The notes: generated by a model from the sequence alone, not told the origin. 33,290 nt of DNA from Seminavis robusta (GCA_903772945.1 CAICTM010001243.1:1-33290), one strand, 5' to 3'. Positions 1 through 10,878 are shown, counted from the first letter of the stretch. Program-made: numbers and translations.

Positions 1-561
1 GGTGGTTGGTTCCATGTCACCAATGGAGGCGGACCGATGACCTGTGACGATTCTTTGATTGCGTTTGCCCGTAAGGAACAAGACAAACAAGCGAAAGAGT
101 TAGAGAAGAAGAGAAAGGTGTTCATGGCGCACAAAGAAGTGGCTGCATCTGCCAAAGAGCTTTTGAAGTCTAAAAGAGATTACATGAAGTGGAGGAAACC
201 GGAGTTGCAACTTGCCATTCAATGGAAGCAAGGGCCCAATCCGACTGAACCAAACAACGAGAAGACCGACGCTTACAAGAACGCGCTTCAGGCTCTTTGG
301 AAGAACAAATATAGAGATCTAGAAGTTCCCACAGACGACTGGACGGACGAGGACGAGGCAAGGCTGGATGCTCTCAAAGCAGGAGATATTGAATGCTTTG
401 AAAGAGATGTAGGACTCCAACGTTTCTTTGAAACGGAAGAAGAGGGCATTGCTCTACGTATCCCAGCTTTCAGCAAGCTGAGACGAAAGAATGTGTTGCT
501 CCGTGTGATCCAATCGCTCCAGGAAGATGAGTGGAACGATATTGAAACCGATCTCCCATGA
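1..561 (+). CDS. 3' end of unrecognised protein (partial at window edge)
   Basis: The reading frame is open from base 1 through the first visible Met at 37 and stops at 559-561, so the gene very probably begins outside the window. The visible 186 residues start GGWFHVTNGGGPMTCDD and then become a strongly charged, helix-forming segment (KEQDKQAKELEKKRK). A Trp/Lys-rich stretch (residues about 60-95 of the Met-started part) has the helix-turn-helix spacing of SAP-like or transposon-tail segments, and an acidic patch (TDDWTDEDEARL) follows. I do not recognise the family. A mobile-element C-terminus is possible, because charged tails like this follow DDE-type domains in algal elements, but no catalytic motif is visible here. 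The end of this gene faces the end of the next one, with about 127 bases between them. Confidence 0.6.
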   Translation, partial: GGWFHVTNGGGPMTCDDSLIAFARKEQDKQAKELEKKRKVFMAHKEVAASAKELLKSKRDYMKWRKPELQLAIQWKQGPNPTEPNNEKTDAYKNALQALWKNKYRDLEVPTDDWTDEDEARLDALKAGDIECFERDVGLQRFFETEEEGIALRIPAFSKLRRKNVLLRVIQSLQEDEWNDIETDLP

Positions 562-688
562 ATGGCTGTTGTTGAGTGGACGTATCCGAGAGGACGACAC
601 TTTCTATATTATTGTAAATAATGCAACTATAGTATTATTATATCACTGTTGCAACTGACTGCTTCCATTCTGAATAGTAGCGCATCTG

Positions 689-1247
689 CTACGTCTCGCG
701 AATGAGCTCTTGATACTTCATATTTGCATCAACGACTAGCTTTCCCCACTCCGCTGCCAGTTTAAGCGTCTTTCCTTTGTCGACATCTGCTGTTTTGGGT
801 GCAAAGACTTCGATTCGGAGGATATCAGAATGCTTCATGGCATCATCCTCGAACATGCAGTTAATAACAACTGTCCGAGTGGCCAGCCCAGACGTTTCGC
901 TCTTCCATTTGAAGCTTTCGGTTTCCCATTTCACACGTGTTGTCAAACGTAGCTCTTGTGTTGTGAGGAGATTCGAAGTGGAGAAGTCCTTTGGCTTACA
1001 TTCTTGCAGATCATCTTTGGCAGCCTGCTCATATCCTGTCACATTGAACCGGTACTTTACCGTATCACCAAATCGGTCAAATGAAATTGCACATGCTTTC
1101 ATTTGCATCGTCTCTTGTGCCATCGTCCCATCGTTCAACTTGACACAGGACCTCCACGTAACCAGCGGATGCCGCGTTTCACTTCCGAAGAATTCGCACG
1201 ATGGTGTTCCATTTTGGACCGCCGAAAGCAAAAGATGCGTCGCTCAT
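689..1247 (-). CDS. Hypothetical protein, probable one-base indel near the start
   Basis: The minus-strand frame from about 1231 to 689 encodes 180 residues ending in YQELIRET, but it has no ATG near its beginning. Its upstream stop is TGA at 1246-1244. That TGA overlaps an ATG at 1247-1245 in another frame, which reads MSDASFAFGGPKW and then soon stops. Removing one A from the AAAA run (plus-strand TTTT at 1212-1215) would join that ATG to the long frame and give a 185-residue protein. Without this, the first in-frame ATG is the internal Met of TMAQET. The product has no signal peptide or membrane segment and looks like a soluble alpha/beta protein with several VxW and Thr-rich beta stretches. 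The family is not recognised. It is divergent from the gene at 1555, with about 310 bp between. Confidence 0.5.
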
Positions 1248-1554
1248 TGTTGATTGTTGACTCGTAGATTGTGACTTTCTTTCGAAAGCTGCTTTCGAAA
1301 GCTGCTTCCGACATGCGTTGTGGTGCTGTTGACGACAGTTTGCTCTATAGAAGAATGTTCAATCCGTCTTCGGGGAAAACTCTGCTCGCACTGATAATAG
1401 CAGGCCCACTTTCCCCGTGAAAAGTGGATCATTCTGCGACGTGTAAAGAAAGCTCCAACTGAAAAGGAAAGCTGGCAAGCGCACCACAACTCGATCAGCG
1501 GTAGCGACTGATCGCATAATTTTCGCTACCGAAATCGTAAAGCAAAGAGCCACA

Positions 1555-2085
1555 ATGACGTCTTCCGTTGCTACTAACACCTTTTTCTTTTCCCCTCAGC
1601 CGCCTGCAGCCTTGCCTGAAGATGATGTTGTTGCCATCGTTGCAGCCATTCAACAGGCGCTTGCTGGTGCTGTCAATCAAGGAACCAATGCTAGTTTGAG
1701 CATTCAAGTCCATCCAAACCGTTTTCTTTCCAATGGAGGCCTTACATTCCTGGATGGACTTGAAGGCACAATCGCATCGCAGTCCATGCAGCACTTGGAG
1801 CTGGTTTCGGATCAAGGAGGTCGCCATGTTCTTGTCCATTTTGTCGGTGGTGGCACTCTTTTTGCTGTTGCTCACAACGTTGAAGATGATGTTGAAGATG
1901 ACGTTGAAGACAACGAGGCTCCTCCAGCCGAAGAAGAAGACGCCACTGACAACGAAGGCAACGAAGACGAGCCGGATGACAACAGCAGCAGCGGAAGTAG
2001 CACTCGTTTCGAACCGGGCAACGATTCAGACACTTCTTCCGATTTTGATGGTGCTTTCCACGGTCTTAGCCAACTCACAATCTAG
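1555..2085 (+). CDS. Hypothetical protein with acidic low-complexity tail
   Basis: A single-exon frame of 176 codons begins at ATG 1555 (context CACAATGA) and ends at TAG 2083-2085. Residues 1-105 look folded: a Pro-rich start (FSPQPPAALPEDD), an amphipathic helix (VVAIVAAIQQALAGAV), and alternating hydrophobic strands (SLSIQVHPNRF, HVLVHFVGGGTLFAV). From about residue 108 it becomes very acidic and disordered (VEDDVEDDVEDNE, then EEEDATDNEGNEDE), followed by a Ser-rich end and a closing hydrophobic motif FHGLSQLTI. Acidic tails of this kind are common in nuclear or chaperone-like proteins, but that is only an analogy. Function is unknown. Confidence 0.55.
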   Translation: MTSSVATNTFFFSPQPPAALPEDDVVAIVAAIQQALAGAVNQGTNASLSIQVHPNRFLSNGGLTFLDGLEGTIASQSMQHLELVSDQGGRHVLVHFVGGGTLFAVAHNVEDDVEDDVEDNEAPPAEEEDATDNEGNEDEPDDNSSSGSSTRFEPGNDSDTSSDFDGAFHGLSQLTI

Positions 2086-2210
2086 CCAAGCCACTCCTGC
2101 ATGGACCCTTGCTTCTCTGGCAAACGGTCAGTGCTCCCAGACTCCAAGGAAGCTGCTATAGACCTCAAATCGACGGCTCCTTTGGCCATTGTGAATGTTT
2201 GTTCATTGCT

Positions 2211-2345
2211 GTTAACTTTTGTTAAACCGTGAAAAGTTCGGCTGTTAACCCTAGGTGTTAAACCTTAATGACGTTGTTATTCACGCTTAACGCCCCCATA
2301 GAAAAAGCGTTAATTAACTGTCCGCTGTTAATCCGCATTAAACGT
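2211..2345. repeat. Cluster of GTTAA/TTAAC motifs in a convergent intergenic region
   Basis: Between the convergent ends of the genes at 2085 and 2461, about 135 bp holds at least seven GTTAA, TTAAC or close variants, including two GTTAAC palindromes (2211-2216 and 2244-2249) and GCGTTAATTAAC at 2307-2318. The rest of 2086-2460 shows nothing else I can name. This could be a decayed short repeat or an AT-rich terminator/polyadenylation zone serving both genes. Confidence 0.4.
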
Positions 2346-2460
2346 GTACAGTAGATTGAATCGACACTGTTGTCTGTCCCGTCATTCCTGTTCACTGCAA
2401 TCGTCACTTCGAAACCTCCGCGCATGGTTGCGTGGATGCCCACACTCTTTAGAACTGAAC

Positions 2461-3994
2461 TTATTTCAGCCCTGTCTTCCAAAGCGCATTTCTCCAACCA
2501 CCACCACAACCTGTGTTGCCGCCGCCTTTGCACGCCTTGCCGTCGCACTCGCTGTCGTTCACCTTGCCGTATTTGTCAAAGTCATCGTCGAAGGCGCCGC
2601 AGAAGCAATAGTTTCCAGATTGCAGGGCGAAATAGTAATAACCCTTGTCTTGACACTTCGTCTTGCACTCATCCAAGGATTGGTTGGGTCCAACTTTATG
2701 GGAAAGTGCTCTGTCACTCTGATCTTTGTAGCAGCCCTTGTATTCGGCAATGGGCTCAAACCCAGTGGCGTACACACTGTTTCTTCCTGGACCGCCACAA
2801 ATGCCAGAACCCGTCGTGCAATCATAGAACATTCACTCTCTGTGTGTGTGTGAACACAAGTGCAAGCATGGCAAAACCAGCAAGTTCCAATGTCAGACAA
2901 CAGGAACCATCATTGCAGTTGAATACAGAATCGAATCGGATGCAACGACTCACCGGGACGAACGCCGCCATATTTGTCATAACCAGTGTGCCCACAGCGA
3001 CATTCGCTTTTGAATTGAAGACCGGCATACTTGAAGCCTTTGTTGAAGCAATCTTCGATGCAACCGTCCAACGTGAATCCGTTGCCCAAATGGACCTCGA
3101 GAGCACGCGGGGAGGAATCCTTGAAGCATCCGATATATTCAGATGAAGGCTTGTAGCCAGTCAGATAAACGCTATTTCTGTATGCATTTGTGTCGCAAAG
3201 AAATAGGGGGTTGGAACACACGCTGAAATGGTGATGGTACAGCGGAGGTCGAACAAGCCATTTGGCGTACCTATAACCTCCACCGCATTTCCCCGAGCCA
3301 TATTTGCAATCTTTTTGGCAATTGCTCTCCGGCAGCTTGCTGCTATGCATATCGTAGCCGGCATTCCTGGGATATCCATGAAAAAAGGATTTGTGAGCGG
3401 CATTTGGTCATGATTACCCCGTAGTGATGAGCGTTACACGCAGTGCTTACCCGCAGAAGCAATAATCTGCATTTTGAAGCGCTGCGTACTTAAAGTTCAG
3501 ATCGTGACACTCAGTCCTGCAGTCATCGATGCTTTTTCCTGGCCCAATGCGGTGGGTGAGCGCACGAGGACTTTTCGCATCCATGAAGCATCCCACATAG
3601 TTGGCTTGCTGATCTTGACCTGAAAAGCCGGTGGTCCACACCGAATTTCGACGACCAGCACCTGTCAAACGAGGAAACCAAAATTCCGCAAATACACAAG
3701 GTCGTCAGCACCCAAAAAGAGTATCTTTCGTTTGGGGACAACCAACAGGTCCTTCTTACCACAATAGCCGTTCTTGTCCTTGCATCTGGACTTGCAGTCC
3801 ATTTCAAGAGCATGACCATGCTTATCAAACTCTGCAGTTGCAGCTCCGCAAAAGCATTCCTTCCAGTTTTGCATGGCAGCAAAATGATAGCCACCAAGTT
3901 TGCATGTCGCCGTGCACGTATCTATTGGATACATGTTCCCCTGGAAAACGGGCAAGCCTCGGTCGTTGGTATCCTTGTAACATCCCACATACAT
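2461..3994 (-). other. Four tandem WSC domains (C-terminal part of the 2461-9652 gene)
   Basis: Each domain shows the WSC pattern: an opening Y(V/I/K)GC(Y/F)xD, a central DxCxxxC with an aromatic stretch (FxYAxLQ or a variant), CFCG or CRCG, a distal C-x3-C pair, and CGGxxRNSV(Y/W). Domain A begins at 3994 (YVGCYKDTNDRG), B in exon 3661-3451 (YVGCFMDAKSPRA), C in exon 3177-2954 (YIGCFKDSSPRA) and D in exon 2839-2461 (YKGCYKDQSDRA). Introns fall inside domains, repeatedly near CG or just before RNSVY/NSVY. That suggests the array grew by duplication of exon-intron units. Confidence 0.85.
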
Positions 3995-6900
3995 GGGCTC
4001 ATCAGTTTCGGGCGTTGATGCGACGAGTTGCATACTTGCTTGACGTTGACTTGCACCCAAAAGATATGAGGACGGACTTGGGTAACTGGATGGCTGGTAC
4101 GTGGGCGGTCCCACAGTGGGAGCACCAGTTGGAGTTCCGGGAGTCACTGTTGGATTGCTGTGGATTCCCTCAACCAGACCAACTGGATCGATGACGCCTC
4201 TGACCTCGATCCTAAAGAACTGACCTGTGCTCACGTCGTTGGTACCGCTAGCCAACACCGACCCCACAGGGTCCCCGTTCCGACGAGAATTGACAATGTC
4301 GAACACTTGCGACAGACTTAGCTCTCCAAAGTCCCACATTTGAAAAGCTTCTTGAAAGGTCCAATCCTGAGGGAACCCCAGCGAACCTACTTGAGCATAG
4401 GGCCCAAATCTTGCACCATAGTCATGGTCCTTTACTTCAAATCCAGCCCCAAAATTAATCATTTCGGAGAAACTGTCTTGTCCAATCTTGTAAATGGGAG
4501 CAAGTTTGCTTCCCAGCTGCCTAGTTATCATTCCACTGTGCAGTTTGAGAAACCTCCTGATCCCTCCGTGCTCATTGAAGTCTTGTCCATATCCGATTTT
4601 TTCTCTGTACGCTCTGATCGGGTCCCACGGGAACAAACCATGGTTATCATTCGCAATATCAACATACACCTTCCTGTTTGACCAAAGTTCCAAAAGTCAA
4701 GATTGAGTTTCAATCCGAGGACACCCACAAGGAGGCAAAACGTGAAACAGTTTGCTGGACTTACTCGTTGTGGTACTGGCTGACTAAATTTCGAACATCC
4801 TTGGTCTTAAGAACCCAATAATCAACGCAGTCAATGATTTTTTTGGTTGTAGCCTTGTCCAGGTTTTTGAAGCGAAACTCGTAGGCCTTATCTCTCAATT
4901 TCCCCATTTCGCTTGTTTTGCATTCAGGATAATCACGATTGGCACTTCCCACATCCCTGTGTGCCTCTCTCAATTTATTACATGCAGCAAAGTACTTGTG
5001 ACTTCGAGATCTAGTTCCAAATTCTTTCCACTTCAGTTCGCACATGATGTATCCATCCATACCATGTTCATAGATAACTTCATTGATGTCCTCAGCGAGC
5101 TCGATGGCCTTTTTTATCATTTGATAGGGACCTGCGGAAGAATTTTAAAAAGTTTGAGCGACTTTTTGAAGGCACGTGTATCATTCAAGCAGCATGCGTT
5201 TGCAACGTTGTATTGGAACCTACCGAGTGAACGGGCAAATCTTCCCTCCAAATGGGCTCCTACATCCATCCCAAACTTGATTTCTCCGTTCTCCTGAATC
5301 AGACCCAGGCTAAAAAAGAACTTGGTTTCGAAGCGGAAGTGAAAGCCCACGGGAATCTTGTCATTTGCAGCGTACCGGCCGCTGCTGTAGCTATTTGACC
5401 AGCCAATGTCGTTCGAAGTAATCCGCCCTCTGTTGATGAACGTGAAGATGTTGTATTCTGCGGAGGCCTGACGAGAATGCATGTTGCCCAAGGCTTGAAG
5501 ATCAAGTTCTAATGCAAGCAAAGGCATCCAACCTGTTGTATCCGAATCCAAGCCCATATCAACGTAGTTAATTCCAAGCAAACGCCTTCGGTCGGGACCA
5601 TTAAGTAACGATTTAAACATCCCTGTTATGTCGTCCATTGGCTGTTGAATCCCCGAGAGGTCCCACTGCTCACACCAGGGAATCTCTGGAGCATCGAATC
5701 AAACAATTCGGTAAGAAACGAGAAGAAAAGGAAGAAAGGCCTGTGTCACACATGTCCCTGCTCGTGTAATACTCACCAATGTCGCAGTCGTTGCAGTCTG
5801 GAAGATTCATCTTGGCAAGGACATCCGAGACCGGGAGGGTCTTATTTGTGAATGCGGTGCAATTGATGCCGTCCACAATGCCACCAATATATTCTTCTAT
5901 GCCATCAAGCGCTTCCGCCACATCCGCGAGTGTGTCGAGCATCTCCGTCATGTCTACGCCAAGCTGCTTTGCCACGCACTCAATGTCAGTTGCACAATCA
6001 CCAATGTACTTGAAAGGTGCAGGGACCTGGTTTATGAAGTCCCCATACAGTTGTCCTGGCAAGTTTGTGAAGGCTGCAATTTCAGGAAGCTCGGGCATGT
6101 CTAAGGGAATGAGGTCAAAGGGTTTGAAGGGGAGCAAATCAAGATCGATGTCTGGAAATGTAGGGAGGTTGAGGAGCTTCTTGATCTGGTCCTCCATAAT
6201 GTCAATGATGTCACCCAGAACTGCACGGATCACGTCATCGATGAATGCCAGGATCTCCTTCACTGCAAGACAGAAAAGGTTAGGCGAACATGCATGTCAA
6301 AGAACTTCGCGAAACCCGGTCGCAACTGCTCACCAATTGGGAGACCCTCTATAAAATCAAATATCTTGGTAAATGCATTCGTGATATCCTGCAGAGACAA
6401 CCAGACAGAACCCAGCGGAACACACCATCCAAGGATGAGGGTTTCACCAGCAGCACACGTTCCAAAACATGTGCCAAAGATATCCTGGGTGAAACCAGTA
6501 CCGTCTCGCTTTCTACCATTATACTTTTTGCAAAGCAAATTGTGGTCATCTTTCTTTGCTTGGTACTTCCAAAAGCGTCTGTCATTGGTTCTGCTCGGAG
6601 GGTTGTGGAGCAATGTCAGCCTAACGGTATCCGTAGTACCATCAAAAACCATTTCGGTGCAACCTTACCTAGGAAAACAGAGTGATGGAAGGACCTTGTG
6701 TGACCAGCCGTGAGGACAACTTTTTTTGAAGCATCTACCAGGCACAACATTACTGTAGCCAGATCTGCAATTTTCAGCACACCGGAGTCTAGGAGCAGTC
6801 CACCATTCAGCCCTGGGTATCGGGGCAAGTGCCATTGTAAATTACAACACAGACTGGGGTCAGAATAGCACTAGTGCCGCAAGCTGTATATAAACAGTGC

Positions 6901-9652
6901 TCAAAGCTCACCTGTAACGGCTTCGCTCACAACGAAACTTTCCACCCCAAGGAATTTTTTCATCCCAGCATTTGAAAGGCCTGCAAAGTCTAATCTTCTT
7001 GTAGTTCCAGTACCTGAAGTAAAGTGCATGGTAGGTTTCAAGAGTCAGGACCAGCCCAGACCATGCGTCTGTTGAACTGCACAGTTCGATGTTCTTACCA
7101 CTTCAGTTTGCACTCGTTCCGCCTGTAGGAACTGTTGGCGCAAACTCCATCATAGCCAACCTTTCCCATGTTTCCACGGCTACATGGCCACATCATTTTT
7201 GGGGGGATGGACAGAGGCCAATAGACCCAATCCTTGCTGTTGTTCTCCCAACAAATACGCTGGTCCAAGCCTCGATGATATCCGCTAGGGCACTGGTTTT
7301 TCCTGCGAAGGAAGACATAAGGAGGACTGTGAGACCCATGGTGGATCAGATGGTACAGATGCGTTTGAAGGGTCACGAATTTCTTACCCAAATTGCTGCT
7401 GCTTAATCGGCAATGACGCCCAAGGCTTGATTTCAACCTCTTCTTTCAAGAGATCCACAATACCATTAAGGGGCTTAAGAGCAATATCCAGTGGCTCCAC
7501 TTGGGAAACGATATCCGATAAGGTCTGCTGAATGTCTTTCCATGCCTGCGAATTGAGGACATCATCCAGACGCTTCATCGAGTTGTAGAAAGTCTCAAGG
7601 TATTTCCTAAAATGATCGATAACAAATTCCATGGTATCAAGAACATTCCCACCAACATGTTCAATCATGGTTGTCACACAAACGGAATCTCTAGCAGCAG
7701 CCAACACGTTCGCTCCTGTGCGGAGTGCAAACAACTTAGAGCTGTCAAATGTCTCCATTACCTTCTCCACCACTTCTATAGAGTTCTTCCAGACATTTAG
7801 GATATTGCTTTTGAAGCGATCTGCCTTTTGATCCACCTTCGAAATCATTTCCTTGATGGGCTTAAGAGCATTTTCAATGACTTTGAAGATGGTGCCGACA
7901 GAGGGGAACTTGGCTGTGACCAAAAGGGGCAAGTGAGGTAAGGGTGGGAAAAGCGATCATCAACAATCCATTGCAGGGATTCAATTCTTACCTGCAATTT
8001 TGAAAGCCACGTAGACTGAATCGGCCATAAAGTCAACATCATCAATCGCGCCTTGACTATTGGCGAGGCTGGTCAACAGGGTTGACAACGACGACAAATT
8101 GTTGACCAAGCTACCCCCGGTACCGATGAGGCCTTCGATTTTGTCTGCATACTCCACAAGTCCGTCGGCAAGACATTCCGCACTGCTTTCTCCCGCGTCG
8201 CAGGAGAGTGTCAGTTCACGAGCGTGTCCTTGGAGTTCCTCAACGTGATCCCTCAGACGGGACTCGAAATCCGCCGTGTCCTGAGGAAGAACAGAGAGTC
8301 GTCGTCGTCTTTGGATCTTGTCTTTGAACATTCTCTGATGGTCCTCGATGCGCATGTCGTCTGGGCGGGGAACGTAGTTGAGCCTCCGTTCGCCTTCCGT
8401 CGACTCGGCTTCCTCAAAGTACGTATGGTTGTCTCCGTTCGCCAGCTTTTCAAAAGCATAATAAACTTGAGCTTCATAGTCTTCCTTGGGCTTGCGAATA
8501 GCCTCTTCAACTTTTGCAAGGCGTTCTGGTGCTAGAGATCGCAACAAGACAGAGACTTCTTCTTCCGAAAAGCCAATCTCTTCCAAAGTGTCTTCAAAGT
8601 CGGTCATGTTGTTCCCAGCATCAATTAGGGCCTTCTCGACCAACTCCGCCCGAGGAGCCAATTCATTTTCTCTCGCGGCAATGTCTGCTTCCTGTATCAT
8701 GTAGTCAATTTGATCGCGGATAGCAGGAGAGGACTGGATCAATTCATCGGCACTCTGCGGATCCACATCCGTTTCGGCAAAGAGACGCTGGTACATGTCA
8801 TCGAGATCAAGCTCTGTTCCAGTTTGCATGCAGTTGTTTAGGTAGCCTTCAATCCAGTTCTTGACAATTTTGAGCCGGGCTTGGGTGACGCACTCCCCGG
8901 GGATTTCACAAGCTGTGTGGTTCGCGTTCTCGGCAATGATCTTTGCCATCTCCAGCGCCTCAGGGGTTCCCTGCTCGGACTGCCATTGTGGATATTTGTT
9001 GCAGAACAAGTAGTACAAAGGTGAGTGACGCAACCACAACCACACAAATGCAACTCTGCAGCAGCAACAAAACGGTACTTACGATAGTCAAGTGTTCCAT
9101 GATCCACTCAGTACGATTGTCGCCCGTTTCGTCGGCCTCGATCGCCTTGAAGACGACTTGTTGGGCAACACTGGCCATGGCTTCCAAGGGATCGACCGTC
9201 CCGTTCACCGCCCTCTGATACTCAAGCTCCGCCACCAAAAGTTCTGTAAAGTCTTTGTTGCTCGGTGCCACGGGATCACCGTTTTCATCCAACATTCTGC
9301 GAAAGTAGGGATGATCGGTAACACGACGCCCATGGGCATACTCCAGATACTCATCAACGCTGGAGAATCCAACACCATCCACAACCCAGGGCAAGGCATT
9401 GTCGCCCGCATCGAGATACTTTTCCTCGTCAAATTCGATGTCGTCGTCCCAAGGCACTGCAAACATCGCACCATCCTCTCCGCCATCTTCTGCCTCCGCA
9501 CCATGGGTTCCTCCATCCAACACACCGACATCTTCTTCTTTGGCACCATGATCTGCCCACACTGAAATTTCATCCTGCAACACACCTCCTCGGATACCGT
9601 CTCCCGCCACACTGGCGACGAGGAAGCCCACAGCCGTCAACACAATCTTCAT
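2461..9652 (-). CDS. Large secreted multi-WSC-domain protein, 15 exons
   Basis: Exons I infer from GT-AG borders and frame continuity: 9652-9083, 8979-7992, 7913-7388, 7302-7099, 7013-6912, 6812-6669, 6593-6334 (its acceptor may differ by a few bases, or be at 6620), 6262-5777, 5685-5224, 5131-4765, 4673-3760, 3661-3451, 3366-3271, 3177-2954, 2839-2461. All phases agree up to the last junction. There a one-base gap near 2827/2826 breaks the frame; an alternative acceptor at 2787/2786 restores it. The product of about 1,960-1,980 residues starts with a signal peptide (MKIVLTAVGFLVASVAG). It continues with an acidic segment, a long helical region to about residue 690, a basic segment with about 17 Cys (about 695-930), a second helical region, an unknown domain with a Pro/Thr linker, and four WSC domains from about residue 1597. 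WSC domains bind carbohydrate in wall sensors and secreted enzymes, so a cell-wall or matrix protein is likely. No membrane anchor is visible. Confidence 0.75.
6334..7302 (-). other. Cysteine-rich basic region of the multi-WSC protein (four short exons)
   Basis: Exons 7302-7099, 7013-6912, 6812-6669 and 6593-6334 together encode about 235 residues with about 17 cysteines and many Trp, Arg and Lys. The motif C-x2-G-[YW] recurs (CPSGYHRG, CRSGYSN, CPHGWSH), each followed by a further Cys after 7-15 residues (as in GRC and SLC). This looks like a disulfide-stabilised extracellular module with degenerate repeats. I know similar CxxGY repeats from protist surface proteins but cannot assign a named family. 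Confidence 0.6.
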
Positions 9653-9725
9653 TCTTTGTTTCTTTTTTCTTTTTTTTCTTTTTTCCCTTTCTTTCGTTGT
9701 TTCGTTCTTTCGTTCTTTCGTTGAT
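9653..9725 (-). promoter_or_regulatory. Purine-rich 5' leader of the multi-WSC gene
   Basis: Immediately upstream of the start codon at 9652, about 70 bases are almost pure A/G on the coding strand (T/C on the plus strand), built from GAAAGAAC-type repeats and poly-A tracts. This is probably the 5' untranslated leader or core promoter. There is no clear TATA box. Confidence 0.4.
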
Positions 9726-10841
9726 ACTTGCCGTTGTTTCCTAATCTTCGTTCGAAAATTGTGAGAAAGATTTGGAGGTTGGCCCACGTGATCAATGCAA
9801 TGCAATTCAACTCAACTCAATTCAATTGACGCAGGAGTGCTGCGGTCATTGGATGGTTGGATACATGTGGGCATCCTGCTCAGTAAAGAGAATGTATTTC
9901 GGATCCATTTCTTCAGGTTTCCCTCGCTGCTAGCTAGTAGCCCCATGCAATGGCAGCCTTCTCAACAGTGGATGTCTTCAGGTAGGTTCGCACCGGTCCA
10001 CTACTATATACGGTGCATGTAATGCCTGCCTGTAGGCGTCGCAAATACAGAGCTATTAGCTCCTGAGTAACACGATAATTAAGTTCTCTGCAACAGGCAG
10101 GCTCATCCTCACTCCACGATCTCGGGATGTGGCCGCTTGTTGCTGCTGTTGCCTGCTGTGACGCAGCAATTCTTGACGGAGCTGAGCACAATGAATCTTG
10201 CATTTTGAAAACTGAGAGGACTCGACTCGACTCGACTCGTCTCGCAGATCAAGCATTCTTGCGATAGATAGACATACTTGTGCATCACATCAGTCAGGTG
10301 AGCAAGTTCTATAGAAGGCACATGCATGCAGGCAAGTAATCCAAGCTGTACCGGTAGGTAGAAGGCGCATTTGGCAAGCAAGGATGGTGTCTGTTTTAGT
10401 TGTATGGTACAGTATACCGGTCCGTTTTCATGACTGCTTTTTGGCAAGAAGTCGTGGAATCTTGCTACTACACGTGGACACACGAGACGTCAAGAGGTCA
10501 TCGAAGACCAAGGTAGCCAGCTGGAGCTGTTCGGTTCGAGACGAAGCAAAGAAGAACTATACTAATAGTACTCCAGTACTAGCTAGTAGTTGGTGGGATG
10601 GCTAGCTAGCTAGTAGGAAGTCGTACTACATGCAGCTAGCAGCTATAGCAGAAGCTGGCGGTGCGGTGAGCAACGCGGCCACTTGTTGCTTGTTGTGCTC
10701 TTCTCGACCAAAGATCCTTTTCCTTGCACACAGGGCTAGGGCTAAAATTCAATCCAGTCGCACACGGGATTAGGGGAAGCTGGACAAATTGGGGACCACG
10801 GATTTGTGGGGCGTTTGACGAAGTCGCGATGATGTAAGTGT
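9726..10841. other. Divergent intergenic region with simple repeats
   Basis: This region separates the multi-WSC gene (minus) from the F-box gene (plus) and should hold both promoters. It contains a CAACT/CAATT run at about 9801-9830, four ACTCG units at about 10220-10240, ACCGGT motifs near 9992, 10350 and 10418, and CTAGCTAG clusters at about 10580-10640. No credible coding frame or tRNA is seen. Confidence 0.5.
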
Positions 10842-10842
10842 G

Positions 10843-10878
10843 ATGAATGAATGAATGAATGAATGAATGAATGGATGA
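10843..10878 (+). repeat. (ATGA)n microsatellite spanning the F-box start codon
   Basis: About seven perfect ATGA units followed by ATGG/ATGAG place nine ATG triplets at four-base spacing (10843 to 10875). Most read ATG-AAT-GAA-TGA and stop after three codons. Only the ATGs at 10863 and 10875 enter the long downstream frame. Confidence 0.9.

Noticed and set aside
2344..3146. Long plus-strand open frames opposite the WSC exons
   Set aside because: They are antisense to exons with clear WSC motifs and splice signals, and have Ser/Arg/His-rich shadow composition.
3631..4194. Plus-strand frame of 187 codons
   Set aside because: It overlaps the WSC exon 4673-3760 in antisense and has no recognisable motif.
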